A stretch of 60,000 bases of DNA, taken from positions 10,095,184 to 10,155,183 of the forward strand of contig CM055097.1 of assembly GCA_029204225.1 (NCBI GenBank), given 5' to 3'. A model generated the notes under the pieces. That model saw only the letters and a program-made list of their open reading frames with translations. It was not told the DNA's origin and made no database searches. Origin of the DNA: Diphasiastrum complanatum (taxonomy: Eukaryota > Streptophyta > Lycopodiopsida > Lycopodiales > Lycopodiaceae). Both the position numbers and the translations under genes were made by a program. Positions 1 to 10,404 of the stretch are shown here, piece after piece (the stretch's first letter is position 1; each line of letters begins with the position of its first letter).

Positions 1-756
1 TCAGTTGCAAAATAAAAGGTGATCAGGGAAGATCGGAAAAAGCAAATGGATTCTGATGGTCAATCAATTTAGATCTACCACAAAAAAAATTTGCAATTGC
101 TCTAACGGCGAGTATAGGCAGGTGCAAGTAATTGGCGAATAATGCTAATTATTCGTCAAGTTGCCTATGGACTATGAATGAAGATCAAAATATTCTATAA
201 AAAGCATGAGTAAAGTAAAACTACAGGCGAGAAATTAGATAGTTAATCTCCGGTATGCTAGATGGTAGATCTAGTACTATACTAGGCTATGTACAGACGA
301 CGATTAATTAAAAGAGCAGGAAGGCAAAAAAAATCAAATCGACGAGAAATCGAAAAATGGCGAAAACAATCAAATCGACGAGAAATTGAAAAATCGCAAA
401 AAATCTAAAATTTGAAATGGTGAGAAAACGAGTTTTACCCGCCAAGCCTCAGAATTGTAGATCTAAAGCTTCTGAACACACCATGAAAGTGGCAAGTGGT
501 GGTGGGAAAATGAAGAAAATCAAAGTGGCAAGTAATCAGATTTGGAAGGCAATCAGGTCTTTACTCGACGAGTTGTGATGCATCAGAGTTGTGATGCATC
601 AGATTTTGCTCTGCTCTCTGAAAAAGTGGCAAAAAGTGTTAATCATAGAAACTCGAAAAAAAAAGGTAGGGTGAGTAAATAACCTATCAAAAAGAGAAAA
701 AATGGCAACAAAATACAAAAAAAAAATAATCACTTCTAGAACTGTTCAACACCGTC
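1..756 (-). mobile_element. Leader of a Ty3/gypsy LTR retrotransposon, internal side
   Basis: Read on the minus strand, this AT-rich stretch lies directly downstream of the primer-binding site at 757-774 and has no convincing reading frame, as expected for the untranslated leader of an Athila/Tat-like element. It holds two short tandem duplications: a 36-bp unit around 333-404 (the words atcaaatcgacgag start at 333 and again at 369) and a 16-bp unit at 571-602. The element would continue off the left edge. Element class is inferred from the primer-binding site alone. Confidence 0.45.
571..602. repeat. Exact 16-bp tandem duplication
   Basis: The unit agttgtgatgcatcag occurs twice head to tail (571-586, 587-602) without mismatch, inside the retrotransposon leader. 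Confidence 0.9.
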
Positions 757-774
757 TCCCCAGTAATGGCGCCA
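757..774 (-). other. Decayed primer-binding site, tRNA-Asp type
   Basis: On the minus strand the bases read TGGCGCCATTACTGGGGA. The 3' end of plant tRNA-Asp predicts TGGCGCCGTTGCCGGGGA, so 15 of 18 positions match and the three differences are transitions. This site is typical of Athila/Tat-type Ty3/gypsy elements. It lies 6 nt from the LTR end at 781, which fixes the element as minus-strand with this LTR as its 5' LTR. Confidence 0.7.
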
Positions 775-780
775 AAAACA

Positions 781-1820
781 TGTTGGACCTTTTCCGTGCC
801 TCCTTAATCGTGTGGCTCTAGCAAAGAGGGGGTTTAATGGATCTCAATTTGGGTGAGTGTCACGTGTAGTAATGGGCTTTGATCCAATGGGGAGAGGGTA
901 AACAAGGTAATGGGAGCAAGAATCTAGGCTAACTAAGGTTGTCAAGCTTAGTGTTGGATTGGAATGAGCCTAGATTTGGGATGAAGTTCATCTCTTGCCC
1001 TTCTCTTTTTGTGTTCTTTTCCTTGTTTTGCATGCTTTATTTTCTTGGTTTTGGTCTTTCTTGGTCATCTAGTCATCTTTGGTTCTAGATCTTCCTCCGC
1101 AAGAGGTTGATCTTCTCAAGGGAGGTGAACTATGTATTGAAATCTACCTACGAATCTTAATGATCGCTCGAAAGTGTGGATTTAACACTTATTTTGGCTG
1201 TGTGTAGATTTTGTGGATTAGTTTTTAGAAACTAGTTGAATGAGTGCTTGTGCTAATGATGATTCGTGATTGTAATAGCATGATTAACAGTAACAAAACA
1301 AGCATTCATCATCCACAAAGAGGAATCACACACCACAAAATAAGAGGGCCTTGACACAGACGATAGGAAGGAGAAGAGATGTTGCCTCTAGAGCTCTCTG
1401 TCTCTCAATCTCTATTCTCTTCAAATGTAAAGGTAAACACAAAAATGGTGTCACATGCCCTTATATAGACATTTCTAGGGTTAGAGGTTTTGGTGAACCC
1501 AAAACCATGTGCCATAACAACTTGACTTATAAAGGTTTTAAAACCAAATCATTTTTAACTACTTGGGTACCACTTTTCACTTTGGGCCCAATTGAGAGCT
1601 AGTCTACCTCTAGTTCTTGTGCCTTTGGCTTGCGAGTATAGTGCACCTTCTATTGGTGTCTGACTTTATATTTTCGGTAGATCCAGTGATCTTATTTCCA
1701 TCGTCGTAACATATGGTTGTGAGGCGCTGGGCTTTGTTTTCGCTCATTGGCCCGTTCGCCACATGTCGACTTCATTGGTAGTGATGCTCCTAGTAGATTT
1801 GGATTCTAGAGCTCCCAACA
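781..1820 (-). mobile_element. 5' LTR of the minus-strand gypsy-type element
   Basis: The 1040-bp segment starts TGTTGG (781-786) and ends CCAACA (1815-1820), an inverted terminal hexamer typical of LTRs, and is followed on the minus strand by the tRNA-Asp primer-binding site. No matching 5-bp target duplication can be tested because the other end of the element is outside the window. Open frames within it look like chance. Confidence 0.6.
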
Positions 1821-4230
1821 CTCTTTGTCGTAGTCCAATGGCCTTGATTCCGTTTTCTGCTATCTTTCGTACAATTGTATTAGCTGGAATCTGTTAGAAG
1901 AATCTGTATGGAAATCTTCTAACACTTGGTACTATCGTAAGTTACCACCTGTAATGGACTCAGATGAACTACGTGCCCTGGATGTTCATTTTGAAAATCG
2001 TTGATAACACTTCACATTCCATCCAACCATCCAACAATGATACAAATAGAATGTCATCTATGAAGCAAACCAAATATGCAAGTAATAGAGCGTCCCTAAT
2101 AGAAAGATAAAATGTATGCAAGACTTCCTCACACAAAGTCATTGATACTTTTCCCACACAAAGCATTTGACACTATCTTCTCCATGGAATCTCCTGCCTC
2201 TATGTCACAGATAGAGTCACTTGCCCCAACCAACTTTCCAACCTAGAAAGCATCTCATCATGACATCTATCAACTATGCCTTGGATGGTATTCAGAAATT
2301 TACTTGACAACCACAACAAACAATCACTTCAAACTAGAGCCAAAAAAGTTGTTGAAGTCTTTGGTCTAGCGTATTTATATACTTATTCCATATCATGAGA
2401 GCATGATGTTATTTAATAGCCAAAAAAAGACTCCTACAATATGTGGTGTTACGCTCTTTGAATAAAGCTTGTTTGTCACCTAGAACATTCAAGAGGTCAT
2501 AGCTCTTTGATTATGATCTTGAAAATAAATTAAGGTTACTTAGAATTATTGAATGTGCATACGAATATTATGTTTTCATTTTTTGCAAGCAATAAAAACA
2601 TGCCCATGATTAACATGTTAAAATATCTAACTCAACTGTTGTTGAGTTGGATAAGCTTGACTCAGATGTAGTGCAAGTCCACGGTTGGCAGTCCTTGGCT
2701 TGGCCATGCAATTTGCACATATGATACTATGTGATGTATATTGTATATAATGATGCTAGTTGAATTTGGTGTGTTGCAACATTAGAAAAAAAATCCTTTA
2801 GATTTTTTGTATGGCTTCCTTTCATGTTTAGTATGATATCACAGCTCACTTAAAATAAACCCATATATTCAAGGATTCATGGGGTGGTGGATACGAGCAT
2901 GGCCTGCGAATTTGGCCACCCAAGTTTGAGACCTTATATGCTCATGTGATATCGTCCTCTTGTGATTTTGCTGTTCCTGTTGGACTAAATGAGGACTAGG
3001 GCCTGTTACTTATTGGGTAAAGTTTCCCTCCATTACATATGTTGTCTAGTCATTAGTGCTTGGATGAAGCTTGAGGGTTGCCCTTCAAAAGGATTGCTCC
3101 TTTAGCAAAGTTAAAAGACCCCACCCATCCCCCATCGTTGGTCCATCGTCTTGCAAGTTCAAGTTCATGCTTTTTGGTCACGGGCCAATGTACTCTCAGC
3201 TTTGGATCCCTTCTGTAAACAACCATCCTTGGGAGTTGCAACTGCTGCCTTAACTAAACCCAATATGTCTTGGGCCTTAGCCCCTATGCGTAAAATTGTA
3301 AATGTTGTTCACGTTGGAAGGTCAGTCGTGCCCCAACTAAGTTCTGCAAAAGAATGCTCCAAATCAAGTGGATCGTATTTTTGAATTGTTGAAGTGTAGA
3401 TGAACAAAATGCTTAGCTTTTCCTACTAATCGCAAACTCTGTCTCGGTATCTGATATCACATCACCTAAACTAGGTTGTAAAGAGGTCGAGGATCTGTAA
3501 GAGAGAGAAATTCGTATCACCTGATGTGAAAATCTGAAATGCAGGGGAAAAAAATGTCTTTCGCGTTGGAATATATGCAGTATAGGACATACACAATATG
3601 GTAGTTTCATCTAAAATAGCAGCCAATAAATGCTTTTTGAAACATCCTCCTTGAAAGACAATGATAACATGAATTCATGAGATCTTATTCGTACTACACG
3701 AAAGGTCAACTCAAAATTTTCCACGATCAAGATGGATAATACAAACTTAATCTACAAAAGCGGTGAATAACTGATCTTTATCATTGCCTTAGATGGAACT
3801 GCATGCACAAAAAATATAAAGATGAAATTAAGTCAACACTGAAAACCTTGCATCTCTTTTTTCAGAATAAAGATGAGACCTAGAAATTTATTGGCTGCTT
3901 GAAACTGCCTTACTACCATGATAAAAATAAAAAATCAAAATTTTCTCACTCCCAACTTAACATGTGCACTTTTTCCATAATTGATATGAATTGTTACAGA
4001 AATAATCCATCTAGCACTGTATAAGCTAGGACTTGTAGTGTACAGAATTCAGAACAAACTGAATGGAGCATCCACTGTATTCAATTCAGAAGAAACTCAA
4101 TCGACAATTTTAACATCTCCAAAAAATCCTTCCTATTTGAATAAAAAAATTGAAACTCTGTTCTTCTAGAAAATGCATAAACTTTTTTCAAGAGTGAGGA
4201 CTTTCAGGATCTGAGCTTGATTGAAACTCT
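1821..4230. other. AT-rich non-coding stretch, nothing recognised
   Basis: No exon of the homeobox gene, transposase or RNA gene could be recognised on either strand. If the homeobox gene to the right were complete, its next exons (charged coiled coil, DDT domain) should lie in this direction; none was seen. Confidence 0.5.
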
Positions 4231-4909
4231 TCAGTCATTTAACCCTGTTGATTCATCTGTTTCCTCATAGCCCCTTTTGCTGGGACCACAGCTTTTGTAT
4301 TGCTCATAACCATAATCTTCTCTAAGGTCCACCTTCCCTGTAAGGCTAGTTCGGTCACCACGGAAGCATTTTGCTGCTTGCAAAATGTTCATCTCCCAAT
4401 CACTTTCCTCAAAGCTCTGAAAATCATCAGCAAAATCTTCCAACTTCCAAATAACCATGATGATGACCATTACAATCCACGACTTCCTCATCTTTAAAGT
4501 ATCTCTTACCTTGTTTAACATATGCAGAGACTTCATGCTGCTTGATAAAAGATACAATCGTTTCATGAGGGTTACCCCTGCTAACTTCTGGAGGAAACAA
4601 GTTTATTTCACCTCCATTTTTCAGTCTGCTCTCCAAGCCATATCCATCCAGCTTAATACCAGTTTTTATGCAAGGCGAGAGTGTTTCCCTTGAACCTTGG
4701 ACTACTTTGGAAGGCCTGCTCAAAACGCCTTGCACATGTTGTACATCATATATGTTTCTTGTTGGGTAATCAAGCCGAAATTGATAGTCAGATGTCATTC
4801 TTGCCAAATGCTGAACATGCTGAGGACCAAGAGACTTGAGCTGCCTAACCTTTGTAATAGCTCCTAACCTGTGAGGTACTGCCCCATGCTCTCTTGCAAC
4901 TACCACCAA
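4231..4909 (-). CDS. RLT: RLT-like exon 4, frameshifted
   Basis: The acceptor GATGCAG (ends 4910) gives an open phase-0 frame starting LVVVAREHGAVPHRLG and running to a TGA just after the 7-bp duplication at 4437-4450. A second frame overlapping the duplication continues with acidic sequence (DFADDFQSFEES) to a stop at 4231. Ignoring one copy of the duplication joins the two frames. An intron spanning the break would be only about 57 bp, short for a plant, so a frameshift is the simpler reading. Confidence 0.65.
4437..4450. repeat. 7-bp tandem duplication in RLT-like exon 4
   Basis: The plus strand reads cttccaa twice (4437-4443, 4444-4450). It falls exactly where the coding frame switches, and 7 is not a multiple of 3. 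Confidence 0.85.
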
Positions 4910-5592
4910 CTGCATCAAGCAAATTTGAACAGTTACACTGTCAGGTACACTTCAATGCTAGCAACAAGAACGAGGATAACAAAACAGCATATGCATTTGT
5001 GTAAGCTAGGACAGCATGGAAAAAGGTCGAATGCACATGATAAATAAATATCATAATTGCCAGAAAAGGTTGAAAAGGAAATGCAAGAGCACACTAAATA
5101 TCAAGGTCTGCTAGTGACAGAACTGAAACGTAGATGACAAAGATCATAAGAAAGAAAACATTGAATTTTTTTTATATGGGAGAACCATGAACCATTATCA
5201 GCAAAATATCGGTTGTCATTACTAGGTGCACATTGCACACACAAACATGTTGATTTCTGAAGTCCATGTTTTTACTATGCAAAAAATGCAACTCAACTAA
5301 CACCTGCATCCTGGCAGTGTAGACACATCGAGCTTAATTCTCAATGAACTGCAAAAAACTTAACCATGCCAAGCTCTATGCGTGTGAGACTCATTTCAAT
5401 CAAATACTTAAAGCAAGCATAAAGCAAGCACACTGACTTTTTGGAATAGAATTGAAACAAACATTTTTAGCAGTGTATATACAACAGTCACAAATATAAA
5501 CTTGTGATCAGAGCATGCTAAAGCACCTAATATTAGAACACAAGATAACTCCTCAAAACACACGAAATGGAAAGAGATCTGTATGTTTTTAC

Positions 5593-5750
5593 CTGCTTGT
5601 CTCTTTGCACGTTTTTTAGGGCAGGTTTAAGATTAGAAGAAATCGCTTTTGATCCAGTAACACAGTCTGCTGGATTGCCATCTTGTTGTGTGAAGGGCAC
5701 ACTCTTACTATGCTCCACTGTAGAAATGGAATTGCTATACCTCACTGATT
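5593..5750 (-). CDS. RLT: RLT-like exon 3
   Basis: The 158-nt exon runs from acceptor TTGACTTGCAG to donor AAGCAG|GTAAAA and keeps the frame (phase 1 in, phase 0 out). The 52 whole codons are polar (Ser, Gln, Lys) with no recognised motif; the region after PLPPGAFG is poorly conserved among RLTs, so identity rests on splice continuity. Confidence 0.7.
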
Positions 5751-6167
5751 CTGCAAGTCAAACCCCAAAAACTAAATAGCTTCATTTCTGAACTGTATAA
5801 ATGCAAATCAGAACTTGTAATAGCTTCAAAGATAACCATTTTAAGGTAAACTAGAATGCAAAGGCATACATTATTCAGAGAGTTACATAAACAAGCGCTT
5901 CTACAACTGATCTATCAAATGATTATTGAACTTGCACAACCTATGAAGAAATTATGCCAAATTTCTTGGAAAAACCTATGAGGTTCATAAGTCGAGATTG
6001 GAAACTTAAAAGACAACCAAACTATATGGTTCACAGATTGTAGATTATCTAATGGTTTATATATTATAAATCAACTGAAAATATGAGCAAGTACAACAAT
6101 TTTTACTTGCTACAATTTTTTGTTGTACTAACCCAACATGACTGACAAAGCATCAATGGCTGCTTAC

Positions 6168-6668
6168 CAGTTAGCATGCCAAAAGCACCAGGAGGCAGAG
6201 GATCAAAATCAAATCCTAAGGTTGGACCATCCTCTCTAAAACTTTCTCCCCACAAAGACATTATAGCAGTAGCAGTAGCTCGTGGATCAAGATCTGAGTC
6301 TGTTTGCTGGCTCTTCTTCTTTGATAGTTTTTCAAAGTCTTTTTCATGTTTGCTTTGCCTGTGCCAGACCTCAGAAGTATGTTCTTCAAGTTCATGTGCA
6401 ACTATTTGCTGACTATTCCTCGCAAACAAAGCATCGTCTTCAATTTCTGAAGCAAGAACTGCTGCTGGGTATTCATAAAAAGTTGGAGATTCTTTAGGGA
6501 TAGAGAGTTTTTCTTCACTGTTTTGTATGGAGTTTGCGTGGTGTTCATCTTTATTCCCTTTCTTATCTTTCAGCCTTCGATTGCAGAACCACATTTGCAT
6601 CTGCCTGTTGGTAAGGCCCAGTTTAACTGAGAGTTCAGCTCGAATGGCTTCAGATGGGTGCTTATTCT
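6168..6668 (-). CDS. RLT: RLT-like exon 2: rest of homeodomain and PLPPGAFG motif
   Basis: The acceptor TTTTTCAG|AG joins in phase to exon 1, giving ENKHPSEAIRAELS. The recognition helix reads QMQMWFCNRRLKDKK (about residues 55-69). It keeps Asn at the canonical homeodomain position 51; from memory, Arabidopsis RLTs have WFCHRR there. A Ser/Lys/Glu-rich linker follows, then LGFDFDPLPPGAFG near the exon end. The donor CTG|GTAAGC starts at 6167. A methionine further upstream in the open frame lies in the intron and is not a start. Confidence 0.85.
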
Positions 6669-6989
6669 CTGAAAAACTCAACAAGAAACAATAAAATGAC
6701 TATCATCTATCTTAGGGTTGTGCATGAGACTTAAGGTGCTCTTTAAAACAAGGAAAAAACCATGTAATCTGGCCACCTTAGCAAAGAGTACGATAACCAC
6801 TTGCAAAAGGTTCTATTTAAACCAGTCAGATTGACAAAACAACACTTAAAAACCACAGAAACCTTGAGACTACACTGAGAAGCACAGTAGCGATTACAAG
6901 AACCAGAAGGTTTTTTCTACTGTAATGAAAAGCCTATCTAAATGATTATATGGAAAGCTCAAAGAAATCTGAAATCCAAACCACCTTAC

Positions 6990-7086
6990 CAGCATAAGCC
7001 TTTTCCAACATCTCAATCTGCAGTGGAGTTTTCTTCTTTCTCTTGGGGTCTTTTGTTTCAGGTTCCTCAGAATCCTCCCTCTCCAT
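6990..7086 (-). CDS. RLT: RLT-like exon 1: start codon and homeodomain helix 1
   Basis: The 97-nt exon encodes 32 residues from the ATG at 7086-7084 through KRKKKTPLQIEMLEKAY, the basic arm and first helix of the homeodomain. A TAA directly precedes the ATG in frame, so this is the first possible start. The donor reads G|GTAAGG (intron from 6989). About 20 nt upstream of the ATG the minus strand reads TTATTTTTCTCAG, a plausible acceptor, suggesting a 5'UTR intron. Confidence 0.85.
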
Positions 7087-7254
7087 TTATGCCAGATAAG
7101 AGTTTAGCTGAGAAAAATAACAATATAACTTTGTCATAAAAAAAATTTCCCAAAAAACTGAATAGCTTAATGTTGATATAGAAAGCAAGTGCAAATAAAG
7201 CTCAAGTAAAATAAATTACTGCAAGCTTCAAACAGAATCAGGCGATTCAAAGTT

Positions 7255-7620
7255 CTAAACCACCTTTCTCCATGCCCACGGTAATTCCAATGATGTTAAT
7301 TTCGGCCATTACGATGCGCCTAGCAAGGTTTGAATGCAACACCCTAAATCTTTTAGCCATTTTTTGTGACCTATCCTATAGGCATTCAATTGAGGGGATG
7401 TTTGAACCTAGACTGTGTCTCTACATGCCTACGGAGACTCCTATGTTGTTAGTTCCACCCGACATCATCCATAGTGGGAGTTCCGATTGCCAAGCCCTAA
7501 ATCCATGTGTTTTTTGGCCCTAATTGTGTGAGTGAGATGTAAGCGTCCGGTTAGGGCGAGGTTTAGAATGCATTTCTTCATGCCTGCAGAGACTCCCGAA
7601 AGACAATGTGGGTTCACATT
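7255..7620 (+). repeat. Dispersed repeat, copy 1 (three ~155-bp sub-units)
   Basis: The segment holds three related blocks that begin near 7272, 7427 and 7580 with catgccYacggNgactcc-like words. It matches the reverse complement of 36110-36500 over several blocks, for example gaatgcatttc-n-catgcctg-n-agagactcc and accacctttct-n-catgcc. It has no open frame with recognised homology and no visible terminal inverted repeats. Confidence 0.6.
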
Positions 7621-9183
7621 TTTGGTGTGCTGCTAATGCTATTTCGATTGCCACACATTTAATTAAGATATAATTTTTGGTCTAAATTTTGGGGACAACA
7701 TTTTGGAACCAGTTGACTTCCACTAAATCCTCTAATGGTGCAATTTGTGATTGGATTGTGATTACACTTCTACATGGATGTTGATGAAAAGTTGAATCTA
7801 AAGAAGTTGCTTCTAGATGGTTAAAAAGCTGTTCTAACATGATACATAGAGAGATCAGTCAAAAATTAACACATGCCTGAACTTCACTCAAGAGATAGCC
7901 TTGCAAAGCTGTAGTAGCATGCATTGAGGCCATGTACGTTATATTCCTTAGCGCAAGTGGCACACAGTAAGATGATGTAAATGACATAGGTAGGGGTTAA
8001 AAAGTCATGAAAGCATAAAAAAACTTCTTCTCTATACTAACAACATGACATTTGCTGTGGCAGAATATTAGAGCTGGTACGTAAAAACTCGACAAGAATA
8101 CAGATGTCAAAAGCAGAAGGAAGCATCTGAACTGTCATATACCACTCCGTCAACCTTTAACTTTCTTCGGATTTATCATTTGAGTGCATCGTTACAAAAA
8201 CGTTTTGTTAAAGGAGGCACAGAACTGCATTTGCTTTCTCTTTGCAATAAAGATCTTACGATTTAGTATTGTATTCCATTTAAATACGTGCTACTACTAA
8301 AACCATCTCATCTAGGAACCCACCGGATGCATGCATTGCACAACTAACATATGAACTTCAAACGGTTCAATGGATATCCATTTCATCACAATACTGAAAT
8401 CCATCTCCGCTCCTGTATGTAGGGTGAAATGCCCTCACTCCAAAACAAGTTCCAGAAGTGCGTAATAATTAACTATTCATCAAGGTTCATGATGAAGAGC
8501 ATAAGTGCCTAACCAGGAATTCAGCCCTTAAGATTCAAGAAATACTAAAAGATTCAGCGCTTCCGTGAAATAGGACTACTTGATCTCCCTTCACTTCATC
8601 AATATGCATGGTATCTCAAGGTTTTCTTAAAAACAAAATAGCCAACCTCGTTCCACGTATATCGGATCAATCTTCCATATGAAACACAATACGCAAATTT
8701 TTTTGGTAAAAGTAAAACATTATCGTTGTAGAAAGAAAACGATAAACTTGAAATTTGAAAACTGCTCTACAAACCTGAATCTAACAGAAGAAACAAAGTA
8801 CAAGGCCGCTAAAACACGAAGTATGCTTTTCAAGCCTGTCCCTTAATAGGCCACCATAGAAACCACGCAATCACACAGATCTTCTTCTGGTAGATAGTGC
8901 CGCTTCTACAAAATACTATATGGCCTCAATTTTCAGACTACAAGTCTTCAGGCAACTCATTGTCTGGTCAGGCAAAAGTATGACCAACTTAAAAATTTGT
9001 TTATGCGCGAATATGCCTAAACGACCAAGCCAATCTTTACTTGTGTGTTTTATGTAGGACAACTTGCTAAAATAATCTCCGTCCTACTCCGACATCAAGA
9101 GATAAGGCTCTAAAAAGCAACAGTCGCGGCGGTCTTATGGATCTGTTTCCACCAACCGCTACAAAAGCTTTCCAGACTGCAGC
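7621..9183. other. Non-coding stretch, possible 5'UTR intron of the RLT-like gene
   Basis: No exon or repeat is recognised. If the RLT-like transcript starts near the GA-rich block at 9.9-10.3 kb, this would be its first intron; that is inference from the acceptor-like site just upstream of the start codon. Confidence 0.3.
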
Positions 9184-9309
9184 TTAGAGCCAAATGATTT
9201 TCTTCAACTCCATGAACTGCTCATGCATCAGAGCCCCTTCTTCATAGATTTCCTCCACCAAAGCCGATAGATCCAGCAAGAGAGGCGTTTCAACATGACA
9301 CAAGGCCAT
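9184..9309 (-). CDS. 41-codon ORF, weakly like an HPt protein N-terminus
   Basis: The ATG at 9309-9307 opens a 41-residue frame ending at TAA 9186-9184. The part LSALVEEIYEEGALMHEQF resembles the first helix of plant histidine phosphotransfer proteins (L-x3-I ... EG-x-L ... QF-x-x-L). The conserved sequence expected next, including the HQLKGSS phospho-acceptor region, was not found. It may be a pseudogene scrap, an upstream ORF in the RLT 5'UTR, or chance. Confidence 0.2.
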   Translation of the reverse strand: MALCHVETPLLLDLSALVEEIYEEGALMHEQFMELKKIIWL

Positions 9310-9839
9310 GCAGATCGTAGCCTGACTTAGCGAACAACCCCCTCAAAAGATGGCTGTCTCAAAGAAAAGAGGAAGCCTGGAGCACGAATCGAACAACGGG
9401 GAGTTGGCACACACAGAAGAAATCCCTAAAGATGAAACAAGGAGTACAGGTTGCGGCGGATATAACCTTACAGAGACAGTGGGAGGCTTCAAAGGGACAC
9501 CGGAATGCTGCTGGTCTGCAGAAGAATAACAAGGCTTAGAGGTGCCAAGATGACCAAAAAGGAAAGCGGATCGAAACAGCCATCCAACGGTACTGCTTGC
9601 CACGCTTGCATGCGTGCCTCCGCAATTCACCGTTTCCCGTCCAGCCATGATGGATCCCATCCCCTCTCTCTCTCTCTTAATATTCGGTCCTCTGGAAAAA
9701 AGCACTACACACCCCTACACACCCCACCTATTTTCTTTGCTGCTGCTTTTGAACCCTATAAGTTCAACCCTTACTTAAGATCCAACCACTCTCTGCTCCC
9801 AGATCTATCTTGCCAGCCACTGGCATCCATGCTGCATTG

Positions 9840-9873
9840 CCATCCATCCATCCATCCAGCCAGCCAGCCAGCC
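9840..9873. repeat. Tetranucleotide repeat (catc)n then (cagc)n
   Basis: Short runs of catc followed by cagc repeats, in a low-complexity block between the RLT-like gene and the intergenic region. Confidence 0.75.
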
Positions 9874-9965
9874 AACCGATGATACTTTTACTGGCTGAGT
9901 TCAACCCTGCCTGGATCAGCGTTTGCCTTGCGTTGCCTTTTCCTCGCGGTCCAAGTCTTCACTCG

Positions 9966-9988
9966 CTCTCTCTCTCTCTCTCTCTCTC
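9966..9988. repeat. (CT)n microsatellite, GA on the RLT-like sense strand
   Basis: An uninterrupted ct run. On the minus strand it is a GA repeat, in the same orientation relative to the RLT-like gene as the GA repeat upstream of TML. A TATA-like word on the minus strand (near 10285-10300) would place a start site just upstream of it, which is a guess. Confidence 0.7.
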
Positions 9989-10324
9989 ACTCCAGTGCAC
10001 CAATGCAGTGGTTTTGCAGCAGCAGGGGCAGGAACAGAAGAGAAGAGAAGAGAAGAAGTTAGAAAGAGCAACGTCATCATCGTTATTGTCGCCGTCGCTG
10101 CAGTCATAGCTGCAATTCTGCCTTGGCGACAAAACCTGATGCTGTCACAGGCCGTCGTAGATAGATAGATATGTGGTGCATGTGCATGTCATTGTGAATT
10201 GAAGAGTGAAGACTGTGAAAACCCCATTCCCTTGGGCCCTTCCTTGCCTTTGCCCTTAGTAAATGAATTACTACCTATTTTCTTGCCTATAATATATCAT
10301 TTCATTTCATCTCATCTGCGCACT

Positions 10325-10404
10325 ACTGCTCCCCCCCAACACACAATCAATGCATGCCCAAATTACTGCTCCCCCCCAACACACAATCAATGCATGCCCA
10401 AATT
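10325..10404. repeat. Exact 40-bp tandem duplication
   Basis: A 40-bp unit starting actgctccccccc and ending tgcccaaatt occurs at 10325-10364 and again at 10365-10404 without mismatch. Confidence 0.95.

Larger units (their letters stand above)
4231..7086 (-). pseudogene. RLT: RINGLET-like homeobox (homeobox-DDT) gene, 5' part, frame-broken
   Basis: Four exons on the minus strand (7086-6990, 6668-6168, 5750-5593, 4909-4231) join with consistent phases (1, 1, 0) and good GT-AG borders. They encode an N-terminal homeodomain and the conserved motif FDPLPPGAFG, diagnostic of plant RLT1/RLT2-type proteins. RLT proteins are nuclear partners of ISWI remodelers (CHR11/CHR17) in nucleosome spacing. 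Known RLTs are well over 1000 residues and continue with a charged coiled coil, DDT and WHIM domains; none is in the 4.2 kb to the left. A 7-bp tandem duplication at 4437-4450 shifts the frame in exon 4 and both frames soon stop. I read this as a truncated or dying copy. A functional gene with distant further exons is less likely but possible, since a weak donor exists near the final stop. Confidence 0.75.

Noticed and set aside
1351-1602. 83-codon plus-strand ORF
   Set aside because: Lies inside the minus-strand LTR (781-1820), has no recognised motif, and its composition looks like translated AT-rich repeat.
4380-4450. A short intron bridging the frame change in RLT-like exon 4
   Set aside because: The only GT-AG pair in place would give about 57 bp, below usual plant intron size, whereas the 7-bp exact duplication explains the change directly.
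9343-10170. Several overlapping ORFs of 60-125 codons on both strands
   Set aside because: They arise from low-complexity ct/catc/cagc sequence; runs such as SLSLSLSL or RERERE are typical of translated microsatellites.
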